Below are positions 37,583-50,560 of a stretch of DNA of 64,000 nt, piece after piece. This DNA is from Deltaproteobacteria bacterium (GTDB lineage: Bacteria > Myxococcota_A > Polyangia > Polyangiales > Polyangiaceae). Below the pieces are notes generated by a model. That model had not been told where the DNA came from, ran no database searches, and saw nothing but the letters and a program-made list of their open reading frames with translations. A program made the position numbers and the translations under genes. The stretch is taken from contig JACRCQ010000021.1 of the NCBI GenBank assembly GCA_016218915.1, positions 119,917 through 183,916 on the forward strand, written 5' to 3'. Position 1 is the stretch's first letter, and each line of letters begins with the position of its first letter.

Positions 37583-40333
37583 TCAGGGAACGATGTCGGC
37601 GTCGACCTGCGGGGCAATGTCCCGGGTCGAGTTGAACAGGTCGGCAAAACCCTTGACCTGCGAGTAGGTGGAGCCGGAGGTCACGAAGGCGCCGGTGCCT
37701 GCCCACAGGAACTTGCTGGCCGTGATCTGGTCCGTGCCGCTCTGCAGCCCTACGCCCGTGCCAATCACGACGCCGGTGACGTTTTGCAGACGAACGCGGC
37801 AGGATTCCCACGATGCGGCGTTCGCGCCAATCAGATCGCCCACGGTCACGTCGAGCTCGGGCAGCGGAGCCACGGAACCCGTCTTGGTGACGGTCGCGCC
37901 GCTCTTGATCTCGGCCAGGCCGTTGTAGACCGTGTAGGCACCCTGGATGTCGAGCACGTCGCCAGGCACCCATGTGGGAACCGTCGCCCCGGTATGCGCG
38001 AAGATGCAGTGCCAGGGTCCGGGCGTCGCATCCGACACGTAGAAGCCGTTCGAGCTGCCCACGGGCTTGCGTACGCCAAGCACGATCACACCGTTGATCG
38101 TGATCGGATCATTGACCGCCGCCGTCTTGCGGACCACGTCGATCGTGGTGGGTTTCGCGGCACACTGGACGGGCCCAGGATTCGCTTCGTTGGGGCACTT
38201 GTCACACGCGTCGCCGTGCCCGTCGTTGTCGGCGTCTTCCTGGTTCGGGTTCGGTACATCCGGGCAGTCGTCCGATCCATTCTTGATCCCGTCGCAGTCG
38301 ATGTCGTTCGAATCCCAGTTGTACGTGCATGCGGAGTTGTTGGCATCGAACGGGCACACGTCGCACTCGTCGCCGATCGTGTCTCCGTCGAAGTCCTGCT
38401 GCTTGCTGCTGTCCAGCGGACGAATCGCGTTGAACACGTCCGGGCAGTTGTCCTGTGCGTCCACCACGCCGTCGCCGTCCTTGTCGTTGGAGATCGGGTA
38501 CTGACCCGGACGCATGGGAACGCAGCTCGGCTCGTCGGTCGGCGTGCCGCAGAAGTAGAAGGGATAGGCTGCGGCGACCGCTGCCGCAGCACTCGCCAAG
38601 GTGATCCCGGAGCCGATGCTCGGATCGCTCGATACGCAAGCCTTCTTGGCGACGCCGCACACGCCGGTGGCCCAGGCGGGATTGGTGCTGGCATCAGACG
38701 CCACGGGCATGTCCTCGCACGACGCCTTGCCAAGATCGGTCAGGAGCTGCGAGTCGCCGTACATCACGCGTCCGCCGCGGAGCACCAGCACCGTATCGGC
38801 GAGCCCGGCGAGGGTGACGGCCGCGTGCGTCTTGTTGACCTTGCCGTTGAAGATCGAGATGTCCGCGACCCAGCCCTTCTTGAGCATGCCGATCGCGTTG
38901 TGGAAGCCGGTGGCAAAGGCACCGTTGGTGGTGACCATGCGCCAGATCTCTTCCTCGCTGAAGTAGCCATTGTAGTTGTTCGTGTTCAGGTCGTGCACGC
39001 ACTGAAGCTCGCGCGTGATGTTGATCGACCCGCTCGGCGCCCAGTCCGTGCCCAGGGCGATGATCGCGCCTGCCTTGTGGAACAACGGCACGCGCGCCGT
39101 GTCGCCGTACAGCACGATGTTCGAGCGCGGCGACCAGATCAGCTTCGTGCCGTCCCGGGAGAACGTCTTCACGTCGTCGGCAATCATGCCCACGCCGTGA
39201 ATCCACGCCGCACGCGAGAATGACAGGTCCGTGGTCGGCTGCGTGTTGCAGATGAACTCGTTGCGTGCCGCCAGGTTCACGCCTTCCGAGACATGGGGCG
39301 TGTAGAAGGCATTGCCCTGCGCCCCCGACGTGGTCTCCGGGCTGGGATAGGCGCAGCCTGACGTGAGCATCGTGCCGTTGGAATCGCCGAGCGGGAACGT
39401 GTCGTAGGTGCTCGCCGCTACGGTCAGCCCCTCCAGCTTGCCGCCCTGGTCGAGATTGCGCAGGATGCCCGAGGCGCCGTTCGATCCGTTGATCGACGTC
39501 GCGCCGCTCATCATGAACCGGATCTCGACCGCGGTCTGGACCGACTGGCTTGCGCCGCTCGCGGTGGGGATCTTGGGCTTGCCGTTCAGCCCCTGGCGCC
39601 ATTCGTGGCGGTGATCGTAGCGGGCATTCTTGAGCGTCGCGATGTCTCCGGTCCCGTAGGGACGGTTGTTTCCGTAGGTGACGTGATCGTGGGCATTGAT
39701 CAGCCCGGGGCTGATCACGCCCTCGGGACAGGTCACCTTCTTGGCGCTCGCGTAGTTTGCGTCGCTCGAGCAGCTGCACCCCACGCACGCAATCGCACCC
39801 TTGTCGTCGACCAGGACTTCGCCGCCGTCGTAGACCGTGTCAGGTCCGAGAACCACGCCGCGGTACGCCGTGTAGGCGTTCGGAGTGGCTGGCGTCGTCA
39901 CTGTGCACGTGCCGGTGGCAGGCGGTGTGCCGAGCGATCCGCACGACTCCACCTTGCTGACGTTTCCTGGATTGGGAACGGTGCAGGTGTTGGGAATGCC
40001 GCCAGCACCAGCTGTACCGCCGGTGCCCGCGGTCCCCGCAGCGCCGCCGGTTCCAGCGGTTCCCGCGGCTCCGCCCTGCGCGCCGCCCGTTCCAGCGGTT
40101 CCCGCGGCTCCGCCCTGCGCGCCGCCGGTCCCCGCTGCGCCGCCACTGCCACCGCCATTTCCAGCGACGCCGCCTGTTCCCGCCTGCCCCGCGCTGCCGG
40201 CAGAGGCGTCGCCTCCTCCGGATCCACCGGTGACGACTGGGTCCGATGAGCTGTCGCTCGAGCAACCGCCGATAATCACCAGCGATCCAACCGTGATCGC
40301 GAGCACACTGGTCAACCAGGTCGAACTTCGCAT
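37583..40333 (-). CDS. lipoprotein with amidohydrolase domain, thrombospondin type-3 repeats and C-terminal beta domain
   Basis: 916 aa. A signal peptide with lipobox IIGGC is followed by a Gly/Ala/Thr-rich linker (about 35-115) with repeats of [13 protein letters not shown]. The amidohydrolase-like domain (about 130-560) has the metal motif [12 protein letters not shown], later His residues and GTDWAPSG (metal Asp). Two Asp-rich thrombospondin type-3 calcium repeats follow ([32 protein letters not shown]) and a beta domain near 740-916 (DUF5689/OB-like). A surface-attached hydrolase of unknown substrate is inferred. Cysteines are numerous, fitting export. Confidence 0.88.
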   Translation of the reverse strand: MRSSTWLTSVLAITVGSLVIIGGCSSDSSSDPVVTGGSGGGDASAGSAGQAGTGGVAGNGGGSGGAAGTGGAQGGAAGTAGTGGAQGGAAGTAGTGGAAGTAGTGGTAGAGGIPNTCTVPNPGNVSKVESCGSLGTPPATGTCTVTTPATPNAYTAYRGVVLGPDTVYDGGEVLVDDKGAIACVGCSCSSDANYASAKKVTCPEGVISPGLINAHDHVTYGNNRPYGTGDIATLKNARYDHRHEWRQGLNGKPKIPTASGASQSVQTAVEIRFMMSGATSINGSNGASGILRNLDQGGKLEGLTVAASTYDTFPLGDSNGTMLTSGCAYPSPETTSGAQGNAFYTPHVSEGVNLAARNEFICNTQPTTDLSFSRAAWIHGVGMIADDVKTFSRDGTKLIWSPRSNIVLYGDTARVPLFHKAGAIIALGTDWAPSGSINITRELQCVHDLNTNNYNGYFSEEEIWRMVTTNGAFATGFHNAIGMLKKGWVADISIFNGKVNKTHAAVTLAGLADTVLVLRGGRVMYGDSQLLTDLGKASCEDMPVASDASTNPAWATGVCGVAKKACVSSDPSIGSGITLASAAAAVAAAYPFYFCGTPTDEPSCVPMRPGQYPISNDKDGDGVVDAQDNCPDVFNAIRPLDSSKQQDFDGDTIGDECDVCPFDANNSACTYNWDSNDIDCDGIKNGSDDCPDVPNPNQEDADNDGHGDACDKCPNEANPGPVQCAAKPTTIDVVRKTAAVNDPITINGVIVLGVRKPVGSSNGFYVSDATPGPWHCIFAHTGATVPTWVPGDVLDIQGAYTVYNGLAEIKSGATVTKTGSVAPLPELDVTVGDLIGANAASWESCRVRLQNVTGVVIGTGVGLQSGTDQITASKFLWAGTGAFVTSGSTYSQVKGFADLFNSTRDIAPQVDADIVP
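40045..40125 (-). repeat. tandem repeat in the Gly/Ala-rich linker
   Basis: Two nearly identical units of about 39 bp encode the 13-residue unit [13 protein letters not shown] inside the amidohydrolase lipoprotein. Shorter degenerate units flank them. Boundaries are approximate. Confidence 0.7.
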
Positions 40334-40557
40334 GAGTACCTCTCTGAAGGAGAAAGCCGGGTCTCAGCCTGAAACCCAGGGCAAGCGACTATGAGAAACC
40401 GCCTTGGAAGCTCACGTCAAGTCACGTTCCTCCGAGCTTCCAGGGCCAACTTGGTCCTTCGGTGTGACACGCCAAAACGCCGAGCGCGAGATGAAACTTT
40501 CCGCCCCAATCATGCGTGCCGGCACCCGCGCGCTTTCACACTTCCAAGACCTACCCC
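40334..40557. other. spacer of about 220 bp, no gene seen
   Basis: Between the 3' end of the GT2 gene and the start of the amidohydrolase gene, both on the minus strand. It should hold the promoter of the amidohydrolase gene; I could not identify one. It is less GC-rich than the surrounding genes. Confidence 0.6.
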
Positions 40558-41571
40558 CTATTGCAGGGGCAAGTAGTCGCGCTCGGCCCGATAACCCCTC
40601 GCTGCAAGCACCTGGACCATCTCCTCGCGCGCACCAGACGATCCCACGCACAAGAGCACCAGACGGCCATCCGGGCCGGTCAGCGTGTCGATCCCCACCA
40701 CCGGCAGCCCACCGGCCACAACCCGCCCGATCTTGCGGGGATCGATGTCGATCAGATCATCGACTGGAACGCCAGCCCGGCGCAGCCCACCGGCGTGTTT
40801 CCGGCCAAAAGGCCCGGCTCCCCACACTCGAGCGTGTCGCCCCGCCGCAAGGGGCCCGAAGACCAGATACCGATGGCGCAGCGCGCGATGCGCATCGGCG
40901 CGATACCGCGAGTCGGTTCGCGTCAACCTCCCTGCGCTGTCCCGCCACTCCACCAGGACCTCGTCGTCGTGTCCAATCGTCTTCCCTGCTTCCATCACCC
41001 GCAGCCACAACTCGTAGTCTTCCGGGAAATCGCCGTTCCGATATCCGCCGAGCTCCGCGATCACCTCTTTTCGGAAAGCCACCGAAGGATGCGCCACCGG
41101 TGAGTCGATGAATCTCGCCTGGCGGATCGCGTCGGGGGTGCGCAGGCTGTTGAGCCATTCGACGTGGCGCTGCATGCCCGCGCCTGGGTCGTGCGCACCT
41201 GGGCTGTGTCGGACTCCACAGGCCACGACGGTCCAATCCGGCCTGTCGTCGAGCAGGCGTACCTGGCTCGCGAGACGCTCGGGCATCATCCGATCGTCGG
41301 CATCCAGGCGAGCGATCAACGGGGCCCGCGCCTCTGCGATCCCCCGATTCAGGGCAGGTACCAACCCCGCCTCTTCGAGCACCACGACGCGCACGCGTTC
41401 GTCGCCCCGCGAAAACCTCTCTGCGATCGACAGGGTGTCGTCGGTGCATCCGTTGACCACGACCACGACCTCGTGATCGGTCAGCGTCTGCTCAGCGATC
41501 GACTGCAGCGCGTCAGCGAGCGTTTCCTGCCCGTTGCAGACGGGCAAGACCACACTGACGAGGGGGTTCAT
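40558..41571 (-). CDS. family 2 glycosyltransferase
   Basis: 337 aa. The GT-A fold is evident from VSVVLPVCNGQETLADALQS, the strand VVVVVNGCTDDTL and the DxD-like ARLDADDRM. A GT2 acceptor-side motif PEDYELWLRV follows. The C-terminal 90 residues (HARVWGAGPFGRKHAGGLRR, VPVDDLIDIDPRKIGR) look like a nucleotide-binding, Rossmann-like extension, a layout seen in some polysaccharide glycosyltransferases. The acceptor is unknown. The GT2 gene lies about 60 bp downstream of ppdK, with a heptad-repeat tract between. Confidence 0.9.
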   Translation of the reverse strand: MNPLVSVVLPVCNGQETLADALQSIAEQTLTDHEVVVVVNGCTDDTLSIAERFSRGDERVRVVVLEEAGLVPALNRGIAEARAPLIARLDADDRMMPERLASQVRLLDDRPDWTVVACGVRHSPGAHDPGAGMQRHVEWLNSLRTPDAIRQARFIDSPVAHPSVAFRKEVIAELGGYRNGDFPEDYELWLRVMEAGKTIGHDDEVLVEWRDSAGRLTRTDSRYRADAHRALRHRYLVFGPLAAGRHARVWGAGPFGRKHAGGLRRAGVPVDDLIDIDPRKIGRVVAGGLPVVGIDTLTGPDGRLVLLCVGSSGAREEMVQVLAARGYRAERDYLPLQ

Positions 41572-41587
41572 GGGGAGTTGGGATGGG

Positions 41588-41633
41588 CCCGGGGCTGCAA
41601 GCCGAAGCCTGCAGCCCGCAGCCGGGAGCCTTC

Positions 41634-41634
<1 letters not shown>
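41588..41634. repeat. heptad-repeat tract related to 8277-8416
   Basis: Read on the minus strand, this spacer is a run of GGCTNCN-type heptads (GGCTCCC, GGCTGCG, GGCTGCA, GGCTTC). The same unit builds the inverted element at 8277-8416, pointing to a dispersed intergenic repeat family in this genome. Confidence 0.5.
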
Positions 41635-44399
<2,765 letters not shown>

Positions 44400-44409
44400 G
44401 TTCTCGACC

Positions 44410-46491
44410 TCACGTGAGAAGGTTGAAGTGCGCGACTCCCGAGCTTCGTTCCGAGATGGCGCGCATCAATCGCAGCCGGTTTTCGCGGACGATCAGGTCG
44501 TCCGTCATCACAAAGACATTGTCGAAGTAAGCACCCAGAAGCGGCGCGAAGTCGGCGATGGCCGCAAAGGCCGCAGGGAAGTCCCGTGCCTTTTGCGCCT
44601 CACCCAGCTTTGCGTCAAGCGCGCCAAGCGCCCGATACACTGCCAATTCCGTATCGTGCGTTCCACCAGCCAGTCCGCCCGGATCCACCGGATCCCCGGC
44701 AGGCGCTTCCTTGGCGATATTCGTCGCTCGCTTGAACACTTCGCCCGCTTTCGAGCGAATCGACGCGTCCAGCACGGCAAGCGCCGCTACCCGGTCCCGC
44801 ACGTCTGTCGGCCGATCGTGACCCGCCGCCAGGCATGCATCGACCACGTCGTTGGGGTATTTCTCGCACAGCACGCCCCGAAGTCGATCGCGGAAGAAGT
44901 CCGCCAGCTTCGATAGAAGCCCATCGACTCCCAGCTCCATCTTCTTTCCCTCGAATCCGTCCCGAGCCGCTCGGCAGGCGTCGCGAATCGAGATTCCCCA
45001 GCTGCGATCCAGCAAGATGCGAATCACCCCAAGACATGCCCTGCGTAATGCATACGGATCCGCCGCTCCTGTGGGGCTCAGCCCGATGGAGAAACAGCCA
45101 ACCAGCGTGTCGAACCTGTCTGCCAGCGACACCAGCGCTGCTGCATCTCCCGGCGGCGTGCTGTCAGAAGCGCCCTTGGGCTGATAGTGATCGCGAATGA
45201 CGTCCGCGACCGCTTCGGATCGCCCCTGCCCCTTCGCGTAGACCCTGCCCATCTCCCCTTGGAGCTCTGGGAACTCTCCCACCATCAGGGTCGCCAGATC
45301 GCACTTGCACAGCCCGGCTCCGACCTGCGCCGTCTCGATCACCGTGCCGCTGCATCCAGCCATGGCGCCGAGCTTTCCGACCAGACGCTCCATGCGCTCG
45401 ACCTTCTCGAGCACGCTGCCGAGCTTGTCCTGGAAGACGATCCCCTTGAGCTGCGCGCGCCGCTGCTCCAGCTGGACCTTGAGATCCTCCTCGAAGAAGA
45501 AGCGCGCATCCGACAGCCGCGCTCGCATGACTCGATCGTTGCCTCGACGGACGTTGTCCACGTTCTCAGCCGTGCCGGCCACGGCGAGGTACATCGGCGC
45601 AAGACGCCCCTCAGCGCTTCGCGCGCAGAAGTAGCGCTGGTGCCCCTTTGCCACGGCCAGGATGACGTCATCGGGCAGCGCAAGGAATGCAGGCTCGAAC
45701 CCTCCGACGATCACGTACGGCTCTTCTACGAGGAACAGGTTCTCGCGCACGAGGAAGTCGTCTTCCACGAGCGCGACGCCAGCCTTGGTGCACGCTTCCC
45801 GCAGACGCTGGAGCATCATCTCGCGACGCTCGGCAACGTCCACGAGGACATGCGCTTTTCGCAGGGATTCGACGTATTCCGAAGGCTGGCGGATCACGAT
45901 CTCGCCGCCTGCCAGGAACCGGTGTCCGCGCGTGACATTGCCGGTCTTGAGCCCAGCGAACTCGAACGGAACGACCTCGCTGCCGAGCAGGGCGACCAGC
46001 CACCGCACCGGGCGGCCGAAGGTCACGTCGCTGTCGCTCCAGCGCATCGACTTGCGGAACGGGATCGCTGCGCAGACCTCGGCGAGCATCGGGCCGAGCA
46101 GCTCACGTGCGTCACGACCCTTCTCCTGCCGCGTGCCTGACACGTAGGCGCCCTTGGGCGTCTCCACCACCTGCAGCTCACTGACCGGGCAGCCAAGCTT
46201 GCTCGCAAAGGCCTCTGCAGCGCGGGTGGGCTTGTTGTCCTTGTCAAAGGCGACCTTTGCAGACGGTCCCTGGAGCTTCTCGCTCAGGTCGTCCTGACGC
46301 ACGGCGAGCCCTTCCACCAGGAGCGCGACACGTCTGGGGGTACCGAACACGCGCAAGTCGCCGTGCTTGAGCCTGAGCTGGCCGAGCCGCTTCTTGACGA
46401 GCTCAGGCAGGACGTGGAGCGCATTTTCGACGTACGAAGCGGGAAGCTCTTCGACGCCGATTTCTACGAGTAGGGTCTGGGTGTCGGACAT
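44410..46491 (-). CDS. glyS: glycyl-tRNA synthetase beta subunit
   Basis: 693 aa. The beta chain of the heterotetrameric bacterial glycyl-tRNA synthetase. ATG 46491 gives the standard N-terminus MSDTQTLLVEIGVEELPASY; conserved stretches include MRWSDSDVTFGRPVRWLVAL, the HD-like region and the C-terminal DALR-type anticodon-binding domain. The alpha subunit gene glyQ, usually just upstream, is not here: the upstream neighbour is a divergent aldehyde dehydrogenase gene. glyQ must lie elsewhere. Confidence 0.95.
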   Translation of the reverse strand: MSDTQTLLVEIGVEELPASYVENALHVLPELVKKRLGQLRLKHGDLRVFGTPRRVALLVEGLAVRQDDLSEKLQGPSAKVAFDKDNKPTRAAEAFASKLGCPVSELQVVETPKGAYVSGTRQEKGRDARELLGPMLAEVCAAIPFRKSMRWSDSDVTFGRPVRWLVALLGSEVVPFEFAGLKTGNVTRGHRFLAGGEIVIRQPSEYVESLRKAHVLVDVAERREMMLQRLREACTKAGVALVEDDFLVRENLFLVEEPYVIVGGFEPAFLALPDDVILAVAKGHQRYFCARSAEGRLAPMYLAVAGTAENVDNVRRGNDRVMRARLSDARFFFEEDLKVQLEQRRAQLKGIVFQDKLGSVLEKVERMERLVGKLGAMAGCSGTVIETAQVGAGLCKCDLATLMVGEFPELQGEMGRVYAKGQGRSEAVADVIRDHYQPKGASDSTPPGDAAALVSLADRFDTLVGCFSIGLSPTGAADPYALRRACLGVIRILLDRSWGISIRDACRAARDGFEGKKMELGVDGLLSKLADFFRDRLRGVLCEKYPNDVVDACLAAGHDRPTDVRDRVAALAVLDASIRSKAGEVFKRATNIAKEAPAGDPVDPGGLAGGTHDTELAVYRALGALDAKLGEAQKARDFPAAFAAIADFAPLLGAYFDNVFVMTDDLIVRENRLRLMRAISERSSGVAHFNLLT

Positions 46492-46658
46492 GTTGGATGG
46501 GCCCGGCCTGAGGCAGGGGCGCACAACCTAGCAAAAAACCTTGGGTCGTGGGACGGCCATCCAGGAACCCCTGCGCCCGGCTCTGGCATCGGCGCGAATT
46601 CAGCGTCAGACTCGCTCCGCCGCGCTGCCACCGTCGATCGCGCGGTCCAGGAGGGCGC

Positions 46659-48038
46659 ATGAGCCTTGCGAGCATCAACCCAGCCACCGGTGAAGTTGTC
46701 GAGACGTTCCAGCCGCTGTCCGATTCGGCCCTGGAGCAATGCCTGCAGCGCGCTGTCTCTGCCTTTTCTGCTCAACAGACCACGACTTTCGCCCAACGTG
46801 CCCAATGCATGTCCCGGGCGGCCGACATCCTCGAACGCGATTGCGACAGGCTCGGACGGATCATGACTGCTGAGATGGGCAAACCGCTCAAGGCGGCCAT
46901 CGCCGAGGCTGCCAAGTGCGCCCTGGCCTGCAGGTACTACGTGGAGAATGCCGAGCGCTTGATGGCCGACGTGCACGTCAAGACCGATGCGACGCAGAGC
47001 CTGGTCCGCTATCAGCCCCTGGGAACGATCCTCGCCGTGATGCCGTGGAACTTCCCATTCTGGCAGGTGATCCGCTTCGCCGCACCAGCGCTCATGGCCG
47101 GCAACACCGCACTTCTGAAGCATGCCTCCAACGTGCCGCGCTGCGCCCTTGCCATCGAGAAGCTGTTCCTCGAGGCCGGATTCTCCGAAGGCGTTCTCCA
47201 GACCCTGCTGATCGGATCGGACAGGGTACCCCGCGTCCTCGCTGACCGGCGGGTCGCCGCCGCAACCCTCACCGGAAGCGTGGAGGCTGGGCGCAAGGTT
47301 GCTGCCCTCGCCGGCCAGCATCTCAAGAAGACGGTCCTGGAGCTGGGAGGAAGCGATCCGTTCGTCGTCATGCCTTCAGCTGCGATCGAGCAGGCCGCGC
47401 GCGTGGCCGTCGATGCACGCGTGGTCAACAACGGCCAATCCTGCATCGCTGCAAAACGATTCATCGTGGCCGAGCCGATCGCTGACGAATTCGAGCGCAG
47501 GTTCGTGGAACGGATGCGACAGCTCCGCATGGGAGATCCCATGGAACCCTCGACGGACATTGGCCCTCTGGCAACCGAGGAAGTGCTGGCAGACGTCGAG
47601 CAGCAGGTTGATGTCTCCGTGCGCATGGGCGCTCGTTGCCTGCTCGGCGGCAAGCGTGTGCAGGGCCGTGGATGGTTCTACGAGCCCACGGTGCTCACGG
47701 ACATTCCGACGGATTCCCCGGCTGCGCAGGACGAGATCTTCGGGCCGGTCGCTGCGATCTTCAGAGTCAAGGATGCAGCGGAAGCGATCCGGATCGCCAA
47801 TGACACGTGCTTCGGTCTGGGGGCGAGCGTCTGGACACGAGATCCGAGAGAAGAGGAAAGGTTCGTCAACGAGATCGTGGCGGGCATGGTCTTCGTCAAC
47901 CGGATGGTCATCTCCGATCCCAGGATTCCGTTCGGTGGCGTGAAGGACTCAGGCTACGGCCGTGAGCTCGGCGCGCTCGGAATCCTGGAGTTCGTCAATG
48001 CAAAGACGATCATGATCCAGCGCGATGCGCCTGCATGA
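46659..48038 (+). CDS. aldehyde dehydrogenase, succinate-semialdehyde type
   Basis: 459 aa. NAD(P)-dependent aldehyde dehydrogenase: cofactor and substrate motifs are MPWNFPFWQVIR, TLTGSVEAGRKV, the general base ELGGSDPF, catalytic Cys in NNGQSCIAAKR, and EIFGPVAAIF. The short N-terminus starting INPATGEVV and the overall length match the GabD/Sad-type succinate-semialdehyde dehydrogenases. ATG 46659 has a good AGGAGG ribosome-binding site. Divergent from glyS with 167 bp between starts. The substrate is a family-level inference. Confidence 0.93.
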   Translation: MSLASINPATGEVVETFQPLSDSALEQCLQRAVSAFSAQQTTTFAQRAQCMSRAADILERDCDRLGRIMTAEMGKPLKAAIAEAAKCALACRYYVENAERLMADVHVKTDATQSLVRYQPLGTILAVMPWNFPFWQVIRFAAPALMAGNTALLKHASNVPRCALAIEKLFLEAGFSEGVLQTLLIGSDRVPRVLADRRVAAATLTGSVEAGRKVAALAGQHLKKTVLELGGSDPFVVMPSAAIEQAARVAVDARVVNNGQSCIAAKRFIVAEPIADEFERRFVERMRQLRMGDPMEPSTDIGPLATEEVLADVEQQVDVSVRMGARCLLGGKRVQGRGWFYEPTVLTDIPTDSPAAQDEIFGPVAAIFRVKDAAEAIRIANDTCFGLGASVWTRDPREEERFVNEIVAGMVFVNRMVISDPRIPFGGVKDSGYGRELGALGILEFVNAKTIMIQRDAPA

Positions 48039-48132
48039 GGGGTGATCAGCGAGCGCTCGTGAGATTGTGGGCGCTTCTCTCCATGCATAGGGCACGATAG
48101 GATGCGTGCGAGCTCGGTTGCCGGGAGGAAAC

Positions 48133-49017
48133 ATGTCGCACGATCCAGGCCATTGCGTTGCACAGACTCGGGGCACTTGCGTCTTGCGAGCCTCCTGGAT
48201 CGCAGCGGCTGCGGCCAGTGCTGCGGCGTTGACGATCGTCGTTCCTGGGCTCGGCCAAGTACCTCCAGCAGCAACCGGCCCAGCGCCCTCCACTTCGCTT
48301 CAGCCGCTGCCGCCTCCGCCGCCGTCACCGACGCAACCACCGCAGGTCGTGTGGCCGCAGACCACACCGCCGCGACAGGGGACGACGGTTCCGGGGAGCA
48401 GAATGCCGCCGGGCTACACCCCCCCCGGATACGGACAACCACCGAGCTACCCGCCAGGCTATGCGCCTCCGGGTTACGCGCCGCCAGGCTATGGAACGCA
48501 CCCAGGGTATCCGCAGGGCAGCCAACCACCGGGATATCCCTATGCGTACCCGTATCCGAATGGGTATCCCGGGCCGGCCACGCTCCCGTTCGTGGAGGGC
48601 AAGCCGCCGCCCGCCGGCTATCACGAAGAATCGAAGGTCCAGAAGGGCCTGGTGATCGGCGGCGCGGTCACGTTCGGCACCTGCTACTTCCTCACCCTGC
48701 TCGCAGCGTCCGTCATCTCCGAGGACAACAGGAACTCGTGGGACAGCTCGAAGCGGGATGATTCCAAGGCCTTGCCTTTGTTCATCCCTGCGCTCGGACC
48801 GTTCATCGGGCTCGCGACGCTCGATCCCAGCTCGGTCGGAGCCGGCTGGCTGATTCTCGATGGGCTGGCGCAATCCGCAGGGCTAGGGATGCTGATTGCA
48901 GGGCTGACGACGCGCTCCAAGCGCTATGTGCGCGACGACATCCTGACGATCGAATGGAGGCTCGCGCCCGTGGTGGCCGGTTCGCATACGGGGCTGGGCG
49001 CGGTGGGCAGGTTCTAG
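48133..49017 (+). CDS. membrane protein with PPGY-rich N-terminal region
   Basis: 294 aa from ATG 48133, which has a GGGAGG ribosome-binding site. A hydrophobic N-terminal segment (about 25-45) may be a signal or anchor. Residues 50-150 are low-complexity Pro/Gly/Tyr sequence with repeated PPGY units. The rest holds two or three hydrophobic segments (VIGGAVTFGTCYFLTLLAAS, GWLILDGLAQSAGLGMLIAG). This architecture recurs in myxobacterial proteins of unknown function. Confidence 0.78.
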   Translation: MSHDPGHCVAQTRGTCVLRASWIAAAAASAAALTIVVPGLGQVPPAATGPAPSTSLQPLPPPPPSPTQPPQVVWPQTTPPRQGTTVPGSRMPPGYTPPGYGQPPSYPPGYAPPGYAPPGYGTHPGYPQGSQPPGYPYAYPYPNGYPGPATLPFVEGKPPPAGYHEESKVQKGLVIGGAVTFGTCYFLTLLAASVISEDNRNSWDSSKRDDSKALPLFIPALGPFIGLATLDPSSVGAGWLILDGLAQSAGLGMLIAGLTTRSKRYVRDDILTIEWRLAPVVAGSHTGLGAVGRF

Positions 49018-49042
49018 CTGGGCGGCGCGGTGGCTGATGACG

Positions 49043-49720
49043 TCAGGGCCGGGGCGGCGGCGCGCTGAACGAGATCCGCTCCGTGGTCTTGGCTCGCTCT
49101 TCGATCACGGCGAGCAGGTGCGGGAGCATGGCGCGCACCGCTGCACCCCTGTGGCTGATCGCGTTCTTCTCTGCGTCGCCGAACTCCGCGAGCGTACGCG
49201 ACCCGCCCTGCACCACGAACAGCGGATCGTAGCCGAATCCCCCGGCTCCGCGGGCAGATCGCGCGACCATCCCCTCGCAGACACCTGCGACGGTGGTGGT
49301 GGACGGTCCCCCGGGTGCCCAGGGATCGACCAGGCAGAGCACGCAGCGGAAACGTGCGGTACGCGCTTCCTCGGGCACTTCATCGAGCGCCCGGAGCAGA
49401 GCCGCATTGTTCTCCGCATCCGTGGCGCGATCCCCGGCGTAGCGGGCGCTGCGAACGCCAGGGGCTCCCCCCAGCGCATCGACCTCGAGCCCCGAATCGT
49501 CGGCAAGCGTGAGCATCAACGCCGCCTCAGCGACAGCTTGTGCCTTCTTGATCGCGTTGGCCTCGAAGGTCGCCCCGTCTTCCACCACCGGAGGCAGGTC
49601 CGGAACCACGTCCGCGATGCCGAGCAACTCGACCGGCAGGTCCTGCAGCAGCTCCCGGAACTCGCTGAGCTTGCCCGAGTTGTTCGTGGCGATGACGAGG
49701 CTGAGCTTGCCCATGTTCAT
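49043..49720 (-). CDS. rdgB: XTP/dITP diphosphatase (RdgB/HAM1)
   Basis: 225 aa. Removes non-canonical purine nucleotides (ITP, XTP). Motifs are VIATNNSGKLSEF at the N-terminus, FEANAIKKAQ, LADDSGLEVDAL and GFGYDPLFV. The start codon overlaps the rph stop as ATGA, so the pair is translationally coupled; rph-rdgB is a widespread operon. The C-terminal 15 residues beyond ISHRGAAVRAM are an extension. Confidence 0.96.
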   Translation of the reverse strand: MNMGKLSLVIATNNSGKLSEFRELLQDLPVELLGIADVVPDLPPVVEDGATFEANAIKKAQAVAEAALMLTLADDSGLEVDALGGAPGVRSARYAGDRATDAENNAALLRALDEVPEEARTARFRCVLCLVDPWAPGGPSTTTVAGVCEGMVARSARGAGGFGYDPLFVVQGGSRTLAEFGDAEKNAISHRGAAVRAMLPHLLAVIEERAKTTERISFSAPPPRP

Positions 49721-50484
49721 GCGCCACCTCGCGGGATCATCAGCGCCTCGACATCCACGCCCAAGTCCTTGAGCGCGTCGGATTGGACCCTGTGCAACCG
49801 TGCGATTCCCTGAAGTGCGAGATCGATCATCGAGTCGATCTCCGCCCTGGGCACTGCCTCGCCTTCGGCAGTGCCCTGCACTTCGACGATGGCCTGGCGC
49901 GCGGTCGCCACGACGGTCAGGTCCACGCGCGCGGTGCTGTCTTCTGCGTAGCAGAGGTCCAGCGCGAGCCGTCCGTCCACGTGCCCTACGCTCACGGCTG
50001 CCACCTGGTCGCGCACGACCGGAACCAAGAGCTTGCCGTCGCGCCGGAGCTTCGCCAGCGCGAGAACCACCGCGATCCAGGCTCCGGTGATGGACGCGGT
50101 CCGCGTTCCGCCGTCCGCCTCGAGTACGTCCGCATCGAGCGCGATCGTGCGCTCGCCAAGGCGATTCAGCTGCAGAGCCGAGCGCAGCGAGCGGCCGATC
50201 AGACGCTGGATCTCCTGCGAGCGCCCGCTGATCGGCTTGTTCCTTCCCTCGCGCGGCTCGCGACGTTGCGGGTTGGCGCGCGGGTGCATCTGGTACTCGG
50301 CCGTGACCCAGCCCCGGTTCGATCCGCGCATGAACTCCGGCACGGTCTCGTCGATGGATGCAGTCACCAGCACGACGGTGCCGCCGGCGCGGTACAGGAC
50401 CGAGCCCTCCGACAGCCTATGGAAGCCAGGTTCGACCTGCACGGGTCGGATCGAGTTCGGGTCTCTTCCCTGACGCTTGGACAT
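49717..50484 (-). CDS. rph: ribonuclease PH
   Basis: 255 aa. A phosphate-dependent 3' exoribonuclease that trims tRNA 3' ends. ATG 50484 gives the typical N-terminus (MSKRQGRDPNSIRPVQVEPG). Conserved parts are EGSVLYRAGGTVVLVTAS, the RGSNRGWVTAEY region, SQEIQRLIGRSLR, and ADGGTRTASITGAW. It overlaps rdgB by 4 bp. The sensor kinase gene lies 76 bp upstream on the same strand. Confidence 0.96.
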   Translation of the reverse strand: MSKRQGRDPNSIRPVQVEPGFHRLSEGSVLYRAGGTVVLVTASIDETVPEFMRGSNRGWVTAEYQMHPRANPQRREPREGRNKPISGRSQEIQRLIGRSLRSALQLNRLGERTIALDADVLEADGGTRTASITGAWIAVVLALAKLRRDGKLLVPVVRDQVAAVSVGHVDGRLALDLCYAEDSTARVDLTVVATARQAIVEVQGTAEGEAVPRAEIDSMIDLALQGIARLHRVQSDALKDLGVDVEALMIPRGGA

Positions 50485-50560
50485 TGCTGTCAGCCTTTCG
50501 ATGGTGTTCGGGTCCTGCGGCGCAGTTCTGGTCGAAGCGGTCGCAGACGGCAAGACTGCA

